Source: Actinomadura rifamycini DSM 43936 (GTDB taxonomy: Bacteria; Actinomycetota; Actinomycetes; Streptosporangiales; Streptosporangiaceae). Taken from it: a DNA stretch of 64,000 nucleotides. Shown here piece by piece: positions 32,664 through 41,259 of this stretch (position 1 is the first letter of the stretch; each line of letters begins with the position of its first letter). The stretch spans positions 124,001-188,000 of the forward strand of contig NZ_AULB01000015.1 in assembly GCF_000425065.1 (NCBI RefSeq). Direction: 5' to 3'. The position numbers were made by a program, and so were the translations under genes. The notes beneath the pieces were generated by a model, which searched no databases, had not been told where the DNA came from, and worked only from the letters and a program-made list of their open reading frames with translations.

Positions 32664-33025
32664 CGCATCGCCTCCGGCTCCCTGCCACTCACGGTTCGTC
32701 CGATATGTCACAACTTGTGATGCACAAATTATGAAGCATGAATCGGCCTTCTGTGCAGTGTCCGCGCGCATCTCTTTACACGCGCGCCGCCGATGCAACT
32801 TACCGCTCGGCGACTATTGCATGGCCTATCGGGAACCCGTCCATGGACTATCGAATTTCTGTGCGAAGAAAATTGCGGACGGACCGAAAACGCGGATGCC
32901 GCGGCCTTCTCCCGCCTTTTGCTGACCCACCATGATCGGTCGGCGGACAATTCGGCGCGCCGACTCGTCCCGTTCCGACGTCCCCGCGGCGGCCTTCCGG
33001 AGACCGCCGTGGATACGGCGCCGGC
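32664..33025. other. 362-bp intergenic region, AT-richer than neighbours
   Basis: Contains the palindrome at 32708-32720 and several short ORFs on both strands without ribosome sites (for example 32821-32925 and 32826-32932). Base composition is clearly less GC-rich than the genes around it, so it may be a remnant or an acquired piece. The ABC operon ends at 33026. Confidence 0.5.
32708..32720. promoter_or_regulatory. Perfect palindrome TCACAACTTGTGA
   Basis: 13-bp inverted repeat 45 bases upstream of the methyltransferase start. Candidate operator for the neighbouring XRE regulator. Confidence 0.55.
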
Positions 33026-34522
33026 CTAGCCGGCGGCGGGCACCGGGACGGTCGCGTCCAGCAGGCGGCGGGTCTGCGGGTGCCCGGCGCCGTCGAGCCC
33101 CGCGGCCGGGACGTCCTCGACGACGCGGCCCTCGTGCAGGACGACCACGCGGTCGGCGACCCGGCGCGCGACGCGGAGGTCGTGGGTGACGAGGACGATC
33201 GTCAGCCCGTCGTCGCGGCGCAGCGCGGTGAGCAGGTCGAGGATGCGGTCCCGGGTGAGGACGTCGAGGCCGCTGGTGGGCTCGTCCGCGAGCAGGACGC
33301 GGGGCCGCTGCGCGAGGGCGCGGGCGATCGCGACGCGCTGGCATTCGCCGCCGGAGAGGGTCGCGGGGCGGCGCCCGGCCACGGCCGGGTCGAGCCCGGC
33401 GCGGCGCAGCAGGTCGTCGTCGTACGGGCCCGCCTCGGCGACGACCTGCCGGACGGTGTGCCGGGGGTCGAACGACGCGAGCGGGTTCTGGAAGATCAGC
33501 CCGGTGCCGCGGCGGACGCCGCGCCGGTCGCGGTCGCGCAGCCGCCACACGTCCCGGCCGTCGCGCAGGACGGTCCCGGCGGCGGGCCGGTCGAGGGCGG
33601 CGAGCGCACCGATCAGGGTGGACTTGCCGGAGCCGCTCGCGCCGACGACCGCGACGGCCTCGCCGGGCGCGACGTCGAGGTCGACGCCGTCCAGCGCGAC
33701 CGTCGCGCGGCGGCGGGACCGCAGCACCCGGGTCGTCCCGCGCAGCGCCATGCTCCCGTCGGGCGGGCGGGCGGCGGGCGGGGGCGGCGGGTCGGCCGCG
33801 GCGGCCGCGGCGGCGGCGAGGTCGCGGGCGAGGTCCGTCCGGGGGCCGGTGAGGACCCGCGCGGCGGGGCCGTGCTCGACGATCCGGCCGTCGCGCATGA
33901 CGGCGATGTCGTCGGCCCAGCGGGCGGCGGCGGCCAGGTCGTGGGTGATGAGCAGGACCGCCCGCTCCCGGCCCGCCGTGCGGGCCTCGGCGCGGACCAG
34001 GTCGAGGACGGCGGCCTGCGCGACCGGGTCGAGCGCGCTGGTGACCTCGTCGGCGATCAGGACGGGCGGTTCGTGCACGGTCGCGAGGGCGAGCGCGACG
34101 CGCTGCGCCTGCCCGCCGGACAGCTCGAACGGGTACGCGGCGGCGAGGGACGGGTCGAGGCCGACGCGGGCGAGGGCGGCGCCGGGGTCGCCGGCGCCGT
34201 GCGCCCGGACGGTCTCGGTGAGGTGGCGGCGGACGGTGACGGTCGGGTTGAGGGACGCGAGCGCGTCCTGGAACGCGTACCCGACGTCGCGCCCGCGCTC
34301 CGGGGCGCGCCCGCCCACCCGGACCGTCCCGCCGTGCGGGTGGAGCCCGGCGATCGCGCGGGCGGTGAGGGTCTTGCCGCTGCCGCTGGGGCCGACGAGC
34401 GCGAGCACGCGCCCGGCGGGGACGTCCAGGTCGAGGCCGTGCACGACGCGGCGGCCGGGCACGTCGACGGTCAGCCCCGCGACGGTCAGCCCCGGGGCGG
34501 TCGGTCCTGCGGGCTTCACCAT
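33026..34522 (-). CDS. Fused double ATPase of a peptide/nickel-type ABC importer
   Basis: 498 residues holding two full ABC domains. First: Walker A GPSGSGKT, signature LSGGQAQRVALAL, Walker B PVLIADEVTSALDP. Second: Walker A GASGSGKS, signature LSGGECQRVAIARAL, Walker B RVLLADEPTSGLD. An Ala/Pro-rich linker joins them. This is a DppD-DppF fusion. ATG 34522 overlaps the upstream permease gene by seven bases. Last gene of a four-gene operon with substrate-binding protein and two permeases. Confidence 0.93.
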   Translation of the reverse strand: MVKPAGPTAPGLTVAGLTVDVPGRRVVHGLDLDVPAGRVLALVGPSGSGKTLTARAIAGLHPHGGTVRVGGRAPERGRDVGYAFQDALASLNPTVTVRRHLTETVRAHGAGDPGAALARVGLDPSLAAAYPFELSGGQAQRVALALATVHEPPVLIADEVTSALDPVAQAAVLDLVRAEARTAGRERAVLLITHDLAAAARWADDIAVMRDGRIVEHGPAARVLTGPRTDLARDLAAAAAAAADPPPPPAARPPDGSMALRGTTRVLRSRRRATVALDGVDLDVAPGEAVAVVGASGSGKSTLIGALAALDRPAAGTVLRDGRDVWRLRDRDRRGVRRGTGLIFQNPLASFDPRHTVRQVVAEAGPYDDDLLRRAGLDPAVAGRRPATLSGGECQRVAIARALAQRPRVLLADEPTSGLDVLTRDRILDLLTALRRDDGLTIVLVTHDLRVARRVADRVVVLHEGRVVEDVPAAGLDGAGHPQTRRLLDATVPVPAAG

Positions 34523-35382
34523 GAACCGCCTTCGTCGGACGGGCCGGCGATCGCGCCGGCGACGACGTTCACCGCGATGATCGTGGCGACGACGGCCGCC
34601 GCCGGGACCGCGACCGTGTACCAGGCGCCGGTCAGCAGGTGCGACTGCGCCTCGGTGAGCAGGTTGCCCCAGCTCGGGTTGTTCGGCGGGACGCCGAGGC
34701 CGAGGAAGCTGAGCGTCGACTCGGCGAGGATCGCGTGCCCCACCTCGAACGCGGCGACGGACGCGACGGGCGGCAGCGCGCCCGGCAGCAGGTGCCGCCA
34801 CAGCACCTGCCGGCGCGACAGCCCGAGCCCGTACGCGGCCCGCACGTACAGCCGTTCGCGGCGGCCGCGCAGCTCGGCGCGGACGATCAGCGCGACCGGC
34901 ATCCAGCTCGACACCGCGATGGCGACGATCACCGTGCCGAGGGACGGCCCGGCGACGGCGGCGAACGCGAGGACGATCACCAGCAGCGGCAGCGACAGCA
35001 GCACGTCGGCGGTGCGGGCGATCAGCGCGTCCAGCCAGCGGGGCGCGACGGCGGCGAGCCCGCCGAGCAGCATCCCGGCCCCGACGGTGATCGCGGCGGC
35101 GGTGAGCCCGACCAGCAGCGACGTCCGGGCGCCGTGGAGCATGCGGGCGAGCAGGTCGCGGCCGAGCTGGTCGGTGCCGAGCGGGTGCCCGGGCGAGCCG
35201 GGCGGCAGCGACGTCGCGGACGTGTCGGTCGCGAGCGGGTCGAGCGGCGACAGCCAGGGCGCGAGCAGCGCGGCGAGGCCGAGCGCGGCGAGCACCGCGA
35301 CGGCGGCGGCGAGGGCGGGCCGCCGGGGCCGCAGCCGGACGGCGAGGAGGCCGCGCGGCGCGCGGGTCGTCTCAGCCCGCAC
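34516..35382 (-). CDS. ABC permease, DppC/OppC-like
   Basis: 288 residues, six helices. HPLGTDQLGRDLLARMLHGARTSLLVG is the conserved OppC N-terminal loop and the EAA-type motif is AAYGLGLSRRQVLWRHLLPG. Starts at GTG 35382 inside the preceding permease gene (11-base overlap). Forms the transmembrane channel with the DppB-like protein. Confidence 0.93.
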   Translation of the reverse strand: MRAETTRAPRGLLAVRLRPRRPALAAAVAVLAALGLAALLAPWLSPLDPLATDTSATSLPPGSPGHPLGTDQLGRDLLARMLHGARTSLLVGLTAAAITVGAGMLLGGLAAVAPRWLDALIARTADVLLSLPLLVIVLAFAAVAGPSLGTVIVAIAVSSWMPVALIVRAELRGRRERLYVRAAYGLGLSRRQVLWRHLLPGALPPVASVAAFEVGHAILAESTLSFLGLGVPPNNPSWGNLLTEAQSHLLTGAWYTVAVPAAAVVATIIAVNVVAGAIAGPSDEGGSW

Positions 35383-36391
35383 CGGTCGCCCCCTTCTCCG
35401 CCGCGCCCGGCCCGCGCGCCGCGCCGCCGCGCCGGGCGCGCGGGTCGAGGGCCGCGACGGCCAGCTCGGCGAGCAGGTTCGCGGCGACCACCAGCAGCCC
35501 GGTGACCAGCACGATCGCGACGAGCAGCGGGTAGTCCTGGGCGCGCGCGGCCGCGATCGCCTCGCGGCCCATGCCGGGCCACGAGAAGATCACCTCGGTG
35601 GCGTAGACGCCCGCGACGAGCGTCCCGACGCCGACGCCGAGCCGCGCGGTGAACGGGACGAGCCCGGGCCGCATCAGGTGCCGCGCGACGACCGTCCGGC
35701 GCGGCAGCCCCCGGACGCGCGCGTTCTGCACGTGCGGCGCGTCCCGGAGCCGTCCGACGCCGTTCTCGACGAGCCGGACGTAGATGCCGAAGTGGTGCCC
35801 GAACGCGAGCGCGCACGCGGGCAGCGTCAGGTGCGCGAGCAGCCCGTACGCGGTGACGGGCTCGCCGGGCCTGCTCACGCCGCCGGACGGCATGAGCTGC
35901 GTCGACGCGGCGAACACGTAGAGCAGCAGCAGCGCGACGACGAATCCGGGCATCCCGCCCATCACGAACAGGGCGAGGTCGATGCCGCGGCGCAGCCACG
36001 CGCGCCGGGTGAGCGCCGCGACGAGCCCGACCGCGAGGGCGGCGGAGAAGCTGAGGACGGTCGCGGCGGCGGCGAGCAGCAGCGTCCACGGCACGGTGTC
36101 GCCGAGGATGTCGGTCACCGGCATGCCGGACATGTACGAGGTGCCGAGGTCGCCGTGCAGGGCGTCCGACACCCACCGCGCGTACCGGACGTGCACGGGG
36201 TCGTCCAGGCCCATCTCCGCGCGCAGCTCCGCGACCGCCGCCGGGGAGGGCGGCCGTCCGCCCGACCGCGCCTCCAGGATCGACGCCGCCGGGTCGCCGG
36301 GCGCCGCGTCCAGCAGCCCGAAGCACACCGCCGACAGGGCGGCGACGACCAGCACGGCCGTCGCCGCCCGCCGGGCGATCCGCAGGGCCAT
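35372..36391 (-). CDS. ABC permease, DppB/OppB-like
   Basis: 339 residues. N-terminal helix RIARRAATAVLVVAALSAVCFGLLDAAPGDP, then LGLDDPVHVRY-type segment MGLDDPVHVRYARWVSDALHGDLG and EAA motif NARVRGLPRRTVVARHLMRPGL. Its ATG follows directly after the stop of the substrate-binding gene. Membrane subunit of the importer. Confidence 0.93.
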   Translation of the reverse strand: MALRIARRAATAVLVVAALSAVCFGLLDAAPGDPAASILEARSGGRPPSPAAVAELRAEMGLDDPVHVRYARWVSDALHGDLGTSYMSGMPVTDILGDTVPWTLLLAAAATVLSFSAALAVGLVAALTRRAWLRRGIDLALFVMGGMPGFVVALLLLYVFAASTQLMPSGGVSRPGEPVTAYGLLAHLTLPACALAFGHHFGIYVRLVENGVGRLRDAPHVQNARVRGLPRRTVVARHLMRPGLVPFTARLGVGVGTLVAGVYATEVIFSWPGMGREAIAAARAQDYPLLVAIVLVTGLLVVAANLLAELAVAALDPRARRGGAARGPGAAEKGATGAG

Positions 36392-37954
36392 CTACGCGTA
36401 GCGCCAGGTCTGCGCGTTCCAGAAGAAGCCGTAGCCGTGGTGCCCCATGGTGCGCTGCTGCGGCCCCTCCAGGTTCTCCGGAACGGCGTTGATGGCCTTC
36501 AGGTACCCGATCCACGCGAACGGCGGGTCGTCCTGGAGCGCCTTCTGGAAGTCGGTGTAGGCGGTCTTGCGCCCGTCCGGGTCGAGCGTGGTGCGGCCCT
36601 TGTCCAGGGCCTTGTCCGCTTCCTCGTTGCTGTACGAGCCGAGGTTGGACCCGCCTTCGCCGATCGCCTCGTCGGTGTGGAACACCCCGTACACCGACGA
36701 GTCCGGGTCGTACGGCGTGCCCCAGCCGACCACGGCCGCGTCCAGGTCGCCCCAGTGCTTGCGCACCCAGTCGCTGGAGCGCGGGGCGGGCGTCACGTCG
36801 AAGCCCGCCTCCTTGAGCTGGGTCGCGGCGACGTTCAGCATGGCGACGCGCAGCGAGTCCTCGGCGAACGTGGTCAGCTCGAACGCGACCGTCGTCCCGC
36901 CCTTCGCCCACAGGCCGTCGCCGTTCTTCGCGTACCCGGCCTCCTTCATCAGCGACTCGGTCTTCGCCGGGTCGAACGCGAAGCCCTCGGCGGCGGCGAA
37001 CTCGCTCATGTCGAGCGGCCCCTTCGCCGGGGCGCCGTAGCCGACGACGACGCTGTCCATGATCGCCTTGCTGTCGATCGCGTGGTTCATCGCCTTGCGC
37101 ACCCGGGCGTCCGCGAACACCGGCTTCTTCATGTTGAAGCCGATCGCCCGGTAGTCGGCCGTCGGGTACACCTCCAGCCGGTGCCCCTTCACCTGCTCCG
37201 CCTGCTTCGGCCGGACGAACGCGCCGTCGACCTCGCCGCCGTTCAGCTGGATCAGCCGCGCCGAGTCGTCCGGCACGTACTTGATGACGATCTTCTTCAG
37301 GCCCGGCTCGCCCTCGTAGTACCGCTCGTGCGCCGCCAGCTCCGCGTACTGCCCGTGCTTGTACTCCGCGATCTTGAACGGGCCGGTGCCGATCGGGTTC
37401 CGCCCGAACTCCGGGTCGGTGATCTCCTTGCCGTCCAGCACGTGCTTCGGCAGCATCCCCATCGACAGGGCCCCGAGCATCGGCGCGAACGGCTCGTCCA
37501 GCTCCAGCCGGACGGTGTGCGCGTCGGGCGTCGCGATCTCCTTCACCATCGCGAAGTTGCGCGACAGCGGCGCGTCGGCCCCCGCGTCCCGCACGGTCTC
37601 GATGGTGAACCTGACGTCGTCCGAGGTGAACGGCTTCCCGTCGTGCCACGTCGCGCCCTCGCGGAGCTCGAACGTGTACGACGTCCCGTCCTCGGACACC
37701 TTCCACGACTCCGCGAGCGCCGGGACGATCTTGTTGTCGGCGTCGTGCCCGGTCAGGCCGCGGAAGACCAGCTCGGTGACGGGGTCGGTGTGCCCGTCCT
37801 GGAGGCCGGGGTTGAACGTCTCGGGTTCGTCCCCGACCGCGTAGGTGAACACGCCGTCCTTGCCGGAGGCGGACGTGCCGCCCTGCCCGCAGGCGGAGGC
37901 GAGCGCGGCGGCGAGGACCACGGCCAGCATGGCCAGAACCGGACGTTTCAACAT
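36392..37954 (-). CDS. Family 5 extracellular solute-binding lipoprotein
   Basis: 520 residues. Lipoprotein signal with lipobox ALASAC near residue 22, then the SBP_bac_5 fold: LVFRGLTGHDADNKIVPALAESWKVSEDGTSYTFELREGATWHDGKPFTSDDV region. It captures peptides, nickel-chelates or glycosides for the permeases encoded downstream. ATG 37954 follows TACTGT by five bases and a LacI-like palindrome spans 37966-37982, so expression is probably repressed by a LacI-family protein encoded elsewhere. Confidence 0.94.
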   Translation of the reverse strand: MLKRPVLAMLAVVLAAALASACGQGGTSASGKDGVFTYAVGDEPETFNPGLQDGHTDPVTELVFRGLTGHDADNKIVPALAESWKVSEDGTSYTFELREGATWHDGKPFTSDDVRFTIETVRDAGADAPLSRNFAMVKEIATPDAHTVRLELDEPFAPMLGALSMGMLPKHVLDGKEITDPEFGRNPIGTGPFKIAEYKHGQYAELAAHERYYEGEPGLKKIVIKYVPDDSARLIQLNGGEVDGAFVRPKQAEQVKGHRLEVYPTADYRAIGFNMKKPVFADARVRKAMNHAIDSKAIMDSVVVGYGAPAKGPLDMSEFAAAEGFAFDPAKTESLMKEAGYAKNGDGLWAKGGTTVAFELTTFAEDSLRVAMLNVAATQLKEAGFDVTPAPRSSDWVRKHWGDLDAAVVGWGTPYDPDSSVYGVFHTDEAIGEGGSNLGSYSNEEADKALDKGRTTLDPDGRKTAYTDFQKALQDDPPFAWIGYLKAINAVPENLEGPQQRTMGHHGYGFFWNAQTWRYA

Positions 37955-37959
37955 GAAGC

Positions 37960-37982
37960 ACAGTATTGCAAACGTTTCGCAA
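37960..37982 (-). promoter_or_regulatory. Leaderless promoter -10 and LacI-like operator of the ABC operon
   Basis: On the plus strand TTGCAAACGTTTCGCAA (37966-37982) is a near-perfect LacI-family palindrome with one extra C. The minus-strand -10 TACTGT lies at 37965-37960, five bases before the ATG. A repressor there would cover the promoter. Confidence 0.65.
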
Positions 37983-37987
37983 TAACT

Positions 37988-38704
37988 ATGCCACCGCACC
38001 TACCGGACGGCGCTCACCCCGACCGGCGGATCCGGGTCGCCACCGGCGTACTGAACTCGATCTTCGAGTCGCCGGTCGCGCTGGCCCGCCGGCTCGCCAC
38101 CCTGGACCGGCTGTCGCGCGGACGCCTCGACGCGGGCATCGGGCAGGGCGGCGGCACCCGGCTGCCGCCGCACTACATCCCCGAGGAGTTCGCGGCGGCC
38201 GGGGTGTCCCCCGCGCGGCGCGGCGCCGGGTTCGCCGAGCACGTCGCCGCGATGCGCGCCTGCTGGGGGCCCGACCCCGTCGAGTTCCGCGGCGAGCGCT
38301 ACCGCGTCCCCCGGTCGAAGATCGGCCCGAAGCCGTGGGGCGACCGGATCCCGCTGCGCTTCGGCGCCACCGCCCGTCCCGCGATCGAGCGCGCGGCCCG
38401 CATCGGCGACGGGTTCGTCACCGTCGCCGCGCACTGGGACGACGCCCGCACGCAGGTCGGCTGGTACCGGGCCGCGGGCGGCACCGGCGACGTCGTCGTC
38501 AACGTCCTGCCCGCCCCGCCCGGCACGGACGTGTCGTCCGCCGACTTCACCGCCGCGGCGGTCGCGGCCCTCGACCGGGCCGCCGCCCTCGGCGCCGACG
38601 AGGTCCACGTCGTGACCGCGCTCCTGGGCGTCCCGGCGCAGCGCCAGGTCGAGCTCCTGGAAGCACTCGCCACCGAACTGGCCCTACCCGCCCGCCACTC
38701 ATGA
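37988..38704 (+). CDS. LLM-class flavin monooxygenase lacking its N-terminal third
   Basis: 238 residues. It begins at what is normally residue ~80 of luciferase-like monooxygenases (RIRVATGVLNSIFESPVALARRLATLDRLSRGRLDAGIGQGG), with the rest of the barrel following (RYRVPRSKIGPKPWGDRIPLRFGATARPAIERAARIGDGF). The F420/FMN-binding first strands and the catalytic N-terminal region are missing. The upstream DNA is the promoter of the divergent ABC operon, so the gene was probably cut by a rearrangement. Possibly a pseudogene; a short functional variant cannot be excluded. Confidence 0.7.
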   Translation: MPPHLPDGAHPDRRIRVATGVLNSIFESPVALARRLATLDRLSRGRLDAGIGQGGGTRLPPHYIPEEFAAAGVSPARRGAGFAEHVAAMRACWGPDPVEFRGERYRVPRSKIGPKPWGDRIPLRFGATARPAIERAARIGDGFVTVAAHWDDARTQVGWYRAAGGTGDVVVNVLPAPPGTDVSSADFTAAAVAALDRAAALGADEVHVVTALLGVPAQRQVELLEALATELALPARHS

Positions 38705-38805
38705 CCCCGGCGGGACGTCAGCCGGGGCCCGCCTCCCGCCGCCCTCGGCGGCGGTCCCGAACGTCCCGGCGCCGCGCGGGCGCCGTCGGCCCGCCGGACC
38801 CGACG

Positions 38806-41160
38806 TCAGTGTTCGGGGGCGGGGGCGTCGGTGCGGCCTGCGGCGTAGGCGGCGGGGAAGGCGGTGCCGAGGGCCGCGCGGGCGGCGGCGAGGAGGCGGG
38901 CGGTCTCCCGGGGCGGGACGGCCGCGGCCGGATCGGCGGCGCGGACAGCCGCGGCGGCGCCGAGCAGCCGGGCCGCGCGGTCGTCGCGGCCCGCGAGCAG
39001 TTCGGCGCCCGCGAGGCCGTCGAGCGCGGACGCGACGGCGGGCGCGTCGCCGAGGGCGCGGGCGGCGGCGAGCCCGCCGAGATGGTGCGGGCGGGCCGCG
39101 GCGGCGAGGGCGGCGCCGAGCGCGCGGCCCGCGTGCCCGGCCCGCCCCCGCTCGATCCAGTACCAGGCCAGCGACGCCGTGAGCCGCAGCGCGAGGTGCG
39201 CGTCCCGGCGGCCGACGGCGCTCTCCAGGGCGCGGCGCAGGTTCGCGGCCTCGGCGTCGAGGCGGGCGAGCCAGCGGAGCCGGGCGGGTCCGGCACGGTA
39301 GGCGTCGGCGCACTCCGCGACGCGGGCGTAGTACTCGTCGTGGCGCCCCTGGACGTCGCCGGTCTCGCCCGCGTCGGCGAGGCGGTCGAGCGCGTAGGCG
39401 GCCACCGACTCCAGGAGCCGGTACCGGACGCCGCCGGGATCGTCCGCCGGCAGGACGAGCGAGCGGTCGACGAGCCGCACGACGACGTCCAGGATCTCGG
39501 CGCGGTCGACGTCGCCGCCCGCGCAGGTCTCCTCGGCCGCCTCCAGGGTGCAGCCGCCGGTGTGGACGGCGAGGCGGCGCAGGACGGCGCGTTCGGCGGG
39601 CGGGAGCGGCTCCCAGCTCCACGCGATCGCGGCGTGCAGGGTCCGCTGCCGGGGCGGGACGTCGCGGCGGTCGGAGCGCAGCACCCGGAAGCGGTCGTCG
39701 AGCCGTGCGGCGAGCGTCGCGGGGCCGAGCGCGCGGACGCGGGCGGCGGCGAGTTCGAGGGCCAGCGGCAGCCCGTCGAGGCGGCGGCAGACGGCGGCGA
39801 CGGCGGCCGCGTTGGACGCGTCGAGCGCGAACCCCGGGTCCGCCGCCGCCGCGCGCGCGACGAACAGCCGCACCGCCGGGACCTCCGCCAGCTCGCGCGG
39901 GCCGCCCTCCGGGGCGGCGGGCGGGACGGGGAGGGGGGACACGGGGTGCAGGTGCTCGCCGGAGATGCCGAGGGGTTCGCGGGCGGTGGCGAGGATGCGC
40001 AGGCCGGTGCCCGTGGCGAGGAGCGCGTCCGCGAGTTTCGCGACGGGTTCGATGACGTGCTCGCAGTTGTCGAGGACGAGCAGCGCGCGGCGTCCGGCGA
40101 GTCCCTCCGCCGGGTCGGCGGCGTGCGTCCCGGCGGGGTCGGGGAGGCCGGCGGCGGCGGTGACGGCCTCGGCGACCCGGGCGGGGGCGACGCCCGCGAG
40201 TTCGACGAGCACGACGCCTTCGGGGAAGGCGGCGCCCGCGCGGGCGGCGGCCTCCAGCGCGAGGCGCGTCTTGCCCACGCCGCCCGGGCCCGTGACGGTC
40301 ACCAGGCGGGACGCGCGCAGGGCGGCGAGGATCGCGTCCGGTTCGCCGTCGCGGCCGACCAGCTCGGTGCGGGGGACGGGGAGGCGCGCGGGCGCGAGGG
40401 GCGCGGACGCGGGGACGTCCAGGGACGGGTCCTGCCGGAGGATCGCCTGGTGGAGGGCGGCGAGTTCGGGTCCGGGGTCGAGGCCGAGCTCGTCGCGGAG
40501 CCGGTTCCGGACGCGTTCGTAGCACTGCAGGGCCTCGTGCTGGCGCCCGGAACCGTACAGGGCGCGCATGAGGGCGGCCTGGAGGCGCTCGCGCAGCGGG
40601 TGGCGGCCGGCGAGGTCGGTGAGGTCGGCGACGAGGGCGCGGTGCTCGCCGAGCGCGAGGCGGGCCTCGGCCAGGTCCTCGCGGGCGGTGAGGCGGCGCT
40701 CTTCGAGACGGTCGGCGGCGGCGACGGCGAACGGGGCGTCGGCGAAGTCGGCGAAGGCGGGGCCGCGCCAGAGGGCGAGCGCCTCGGTCAGGACGGACGC
40801 GCGAGCCCGGGCGTCCGGGGCGGGCGCGGCGGCGAGGGACGCGAAGCGGGACGCGTCGACCGCGCCGGGCGCGGCGGCCAGCGCGTATCCGGGGGGCCGC
40901 GCGGCCACCAGCGCGCGGCCGCCGGGTTCGGCGTCGTCGAGGGCCCGGCGGAGCTGGGAGACCTTCGCGCGGAGCGCGGCGGCCGGCCGGGCGGGGAGGT
41001 CGTCGCCCCACAGGTCCCGGATGAGCCGCTCGGCCGACACCGGCCGCCCGCCGGCGGCCAGCAGCGCCGCGAGCAGGAGCCGGACCTTCAGTTCCGGCAC
41101 CCGGACGGGGCGGTCGTCGTCCGTCCGGACCTCCAGCGGGCCCAGCACCCCGAAGCGCAT
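38806..41160 (-). CDS. AfsR/SARP-type transcriptional regulator (second)
   Basis: 784 residues: OmpR-type DNA-binding domain (1-95; LKVRLLLAALLAAGGRPVSAERLIRDLWGD), BTAD (about 100-245), NB-ARC ATPase (Walker A GPGGVGKT near residue 290, Walker B ALLVLDNCEHV) and a shorter TPR-like tail ending like other AfsR relatives (ALGTAFPAAYAAGR). ATG 41160. Divergent from an MFS exporter with a 99-base gap, which suggests that it controls that exporter. It is 230 residues shorter than the other SARP in the window, mainly in the C-terminal repeat region. Confidence 0.9.
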   Translation of the reverse strand: MRFGVLGPLEVRTDDDRPVRVPELKVRLLLAALLAAGGRPVSAERLIRDLWGDDLPARPAAALRAKVSQLRRALDDAEPGGRALVAARPPGYALAAAPGAVDASRFASLAAAPAPDARARASVLTEALALWRGPAFADFADAPFAVAAADRLEERRLTAREDLAEARLALGEHRALVADLTDLAGRHPLRERLQAALMRALYGSGRQHEALQCYERVRNRLRDELGLDPGPELAALHQAILRQDPSLDVPASAPLAPARLPVPRTELVGRDGEPDAILAALRASRLVTVTGPGGVGKTRLALEAAARAGAAFPEGVVLVELAGVAPARVAEAVTAAAGLPDPAGTHAADPAEGLAGRRALLVLDNCEHVIEPVAKLADALLATGTGLRILATAREPLGISGEHLHPVSPLPVPPAAPEGGPRELAEVPAVRLFVARAAAADPGFALDASNAAAVAAVCRRLDGLPLALELAAARVRALGPATLAARLDDRFRVLRSDRRDVPPRQRTLHAAIAWSWEPLPPAERAVLRRLAVHTGGCTLEAAEETCAGGDVDRAEILDVVVRLVDRSLVLPADDPGGVRYRLLESVAAYALDRLADAGETGDVQGRHDEYYARVAECADAYRAGPARLRWLARLDAEAANLRRALESAVGRRDAHLALRLTASLAWYWIERGRAGHAGRALGAALAAAARPHHLGGLAAARALGDAPAVASALDGLAGAELLAGRDDRAARLLGAAAAVRAADPAAAVPPRETARLLAAARAALGTAFPAAYAAGRTDAPAPEH

Positions 41161-41259
41161 GCGTTCACCGTAACCGGACCCGAACCGGGCCGGAATCCCG
41201 CCCGAACCCCGGCGGCGCAGGGTGTGCGCGTCACCTTCGCAACGAGACGGGGAGAGATC

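Noticed and set aside
32821..32932. Short ORFs on both strands in the AT-richer gap
   Set aside because: No ribosome site or family match; noted only as part of the gap.
33080..38704. Very long open frame on the plus strand
   Set aside because: It runs antisense through the ABC operon; the codon pattern and similarity belong to the minus-strand genes. Only its end (37988 onward) is a real gene.
38736..38751. CCGCCG-CCCT-CGGCGG hairpin as terminator
   Set aside because: Only six pairs, no T-run; common by chance at this GC content.
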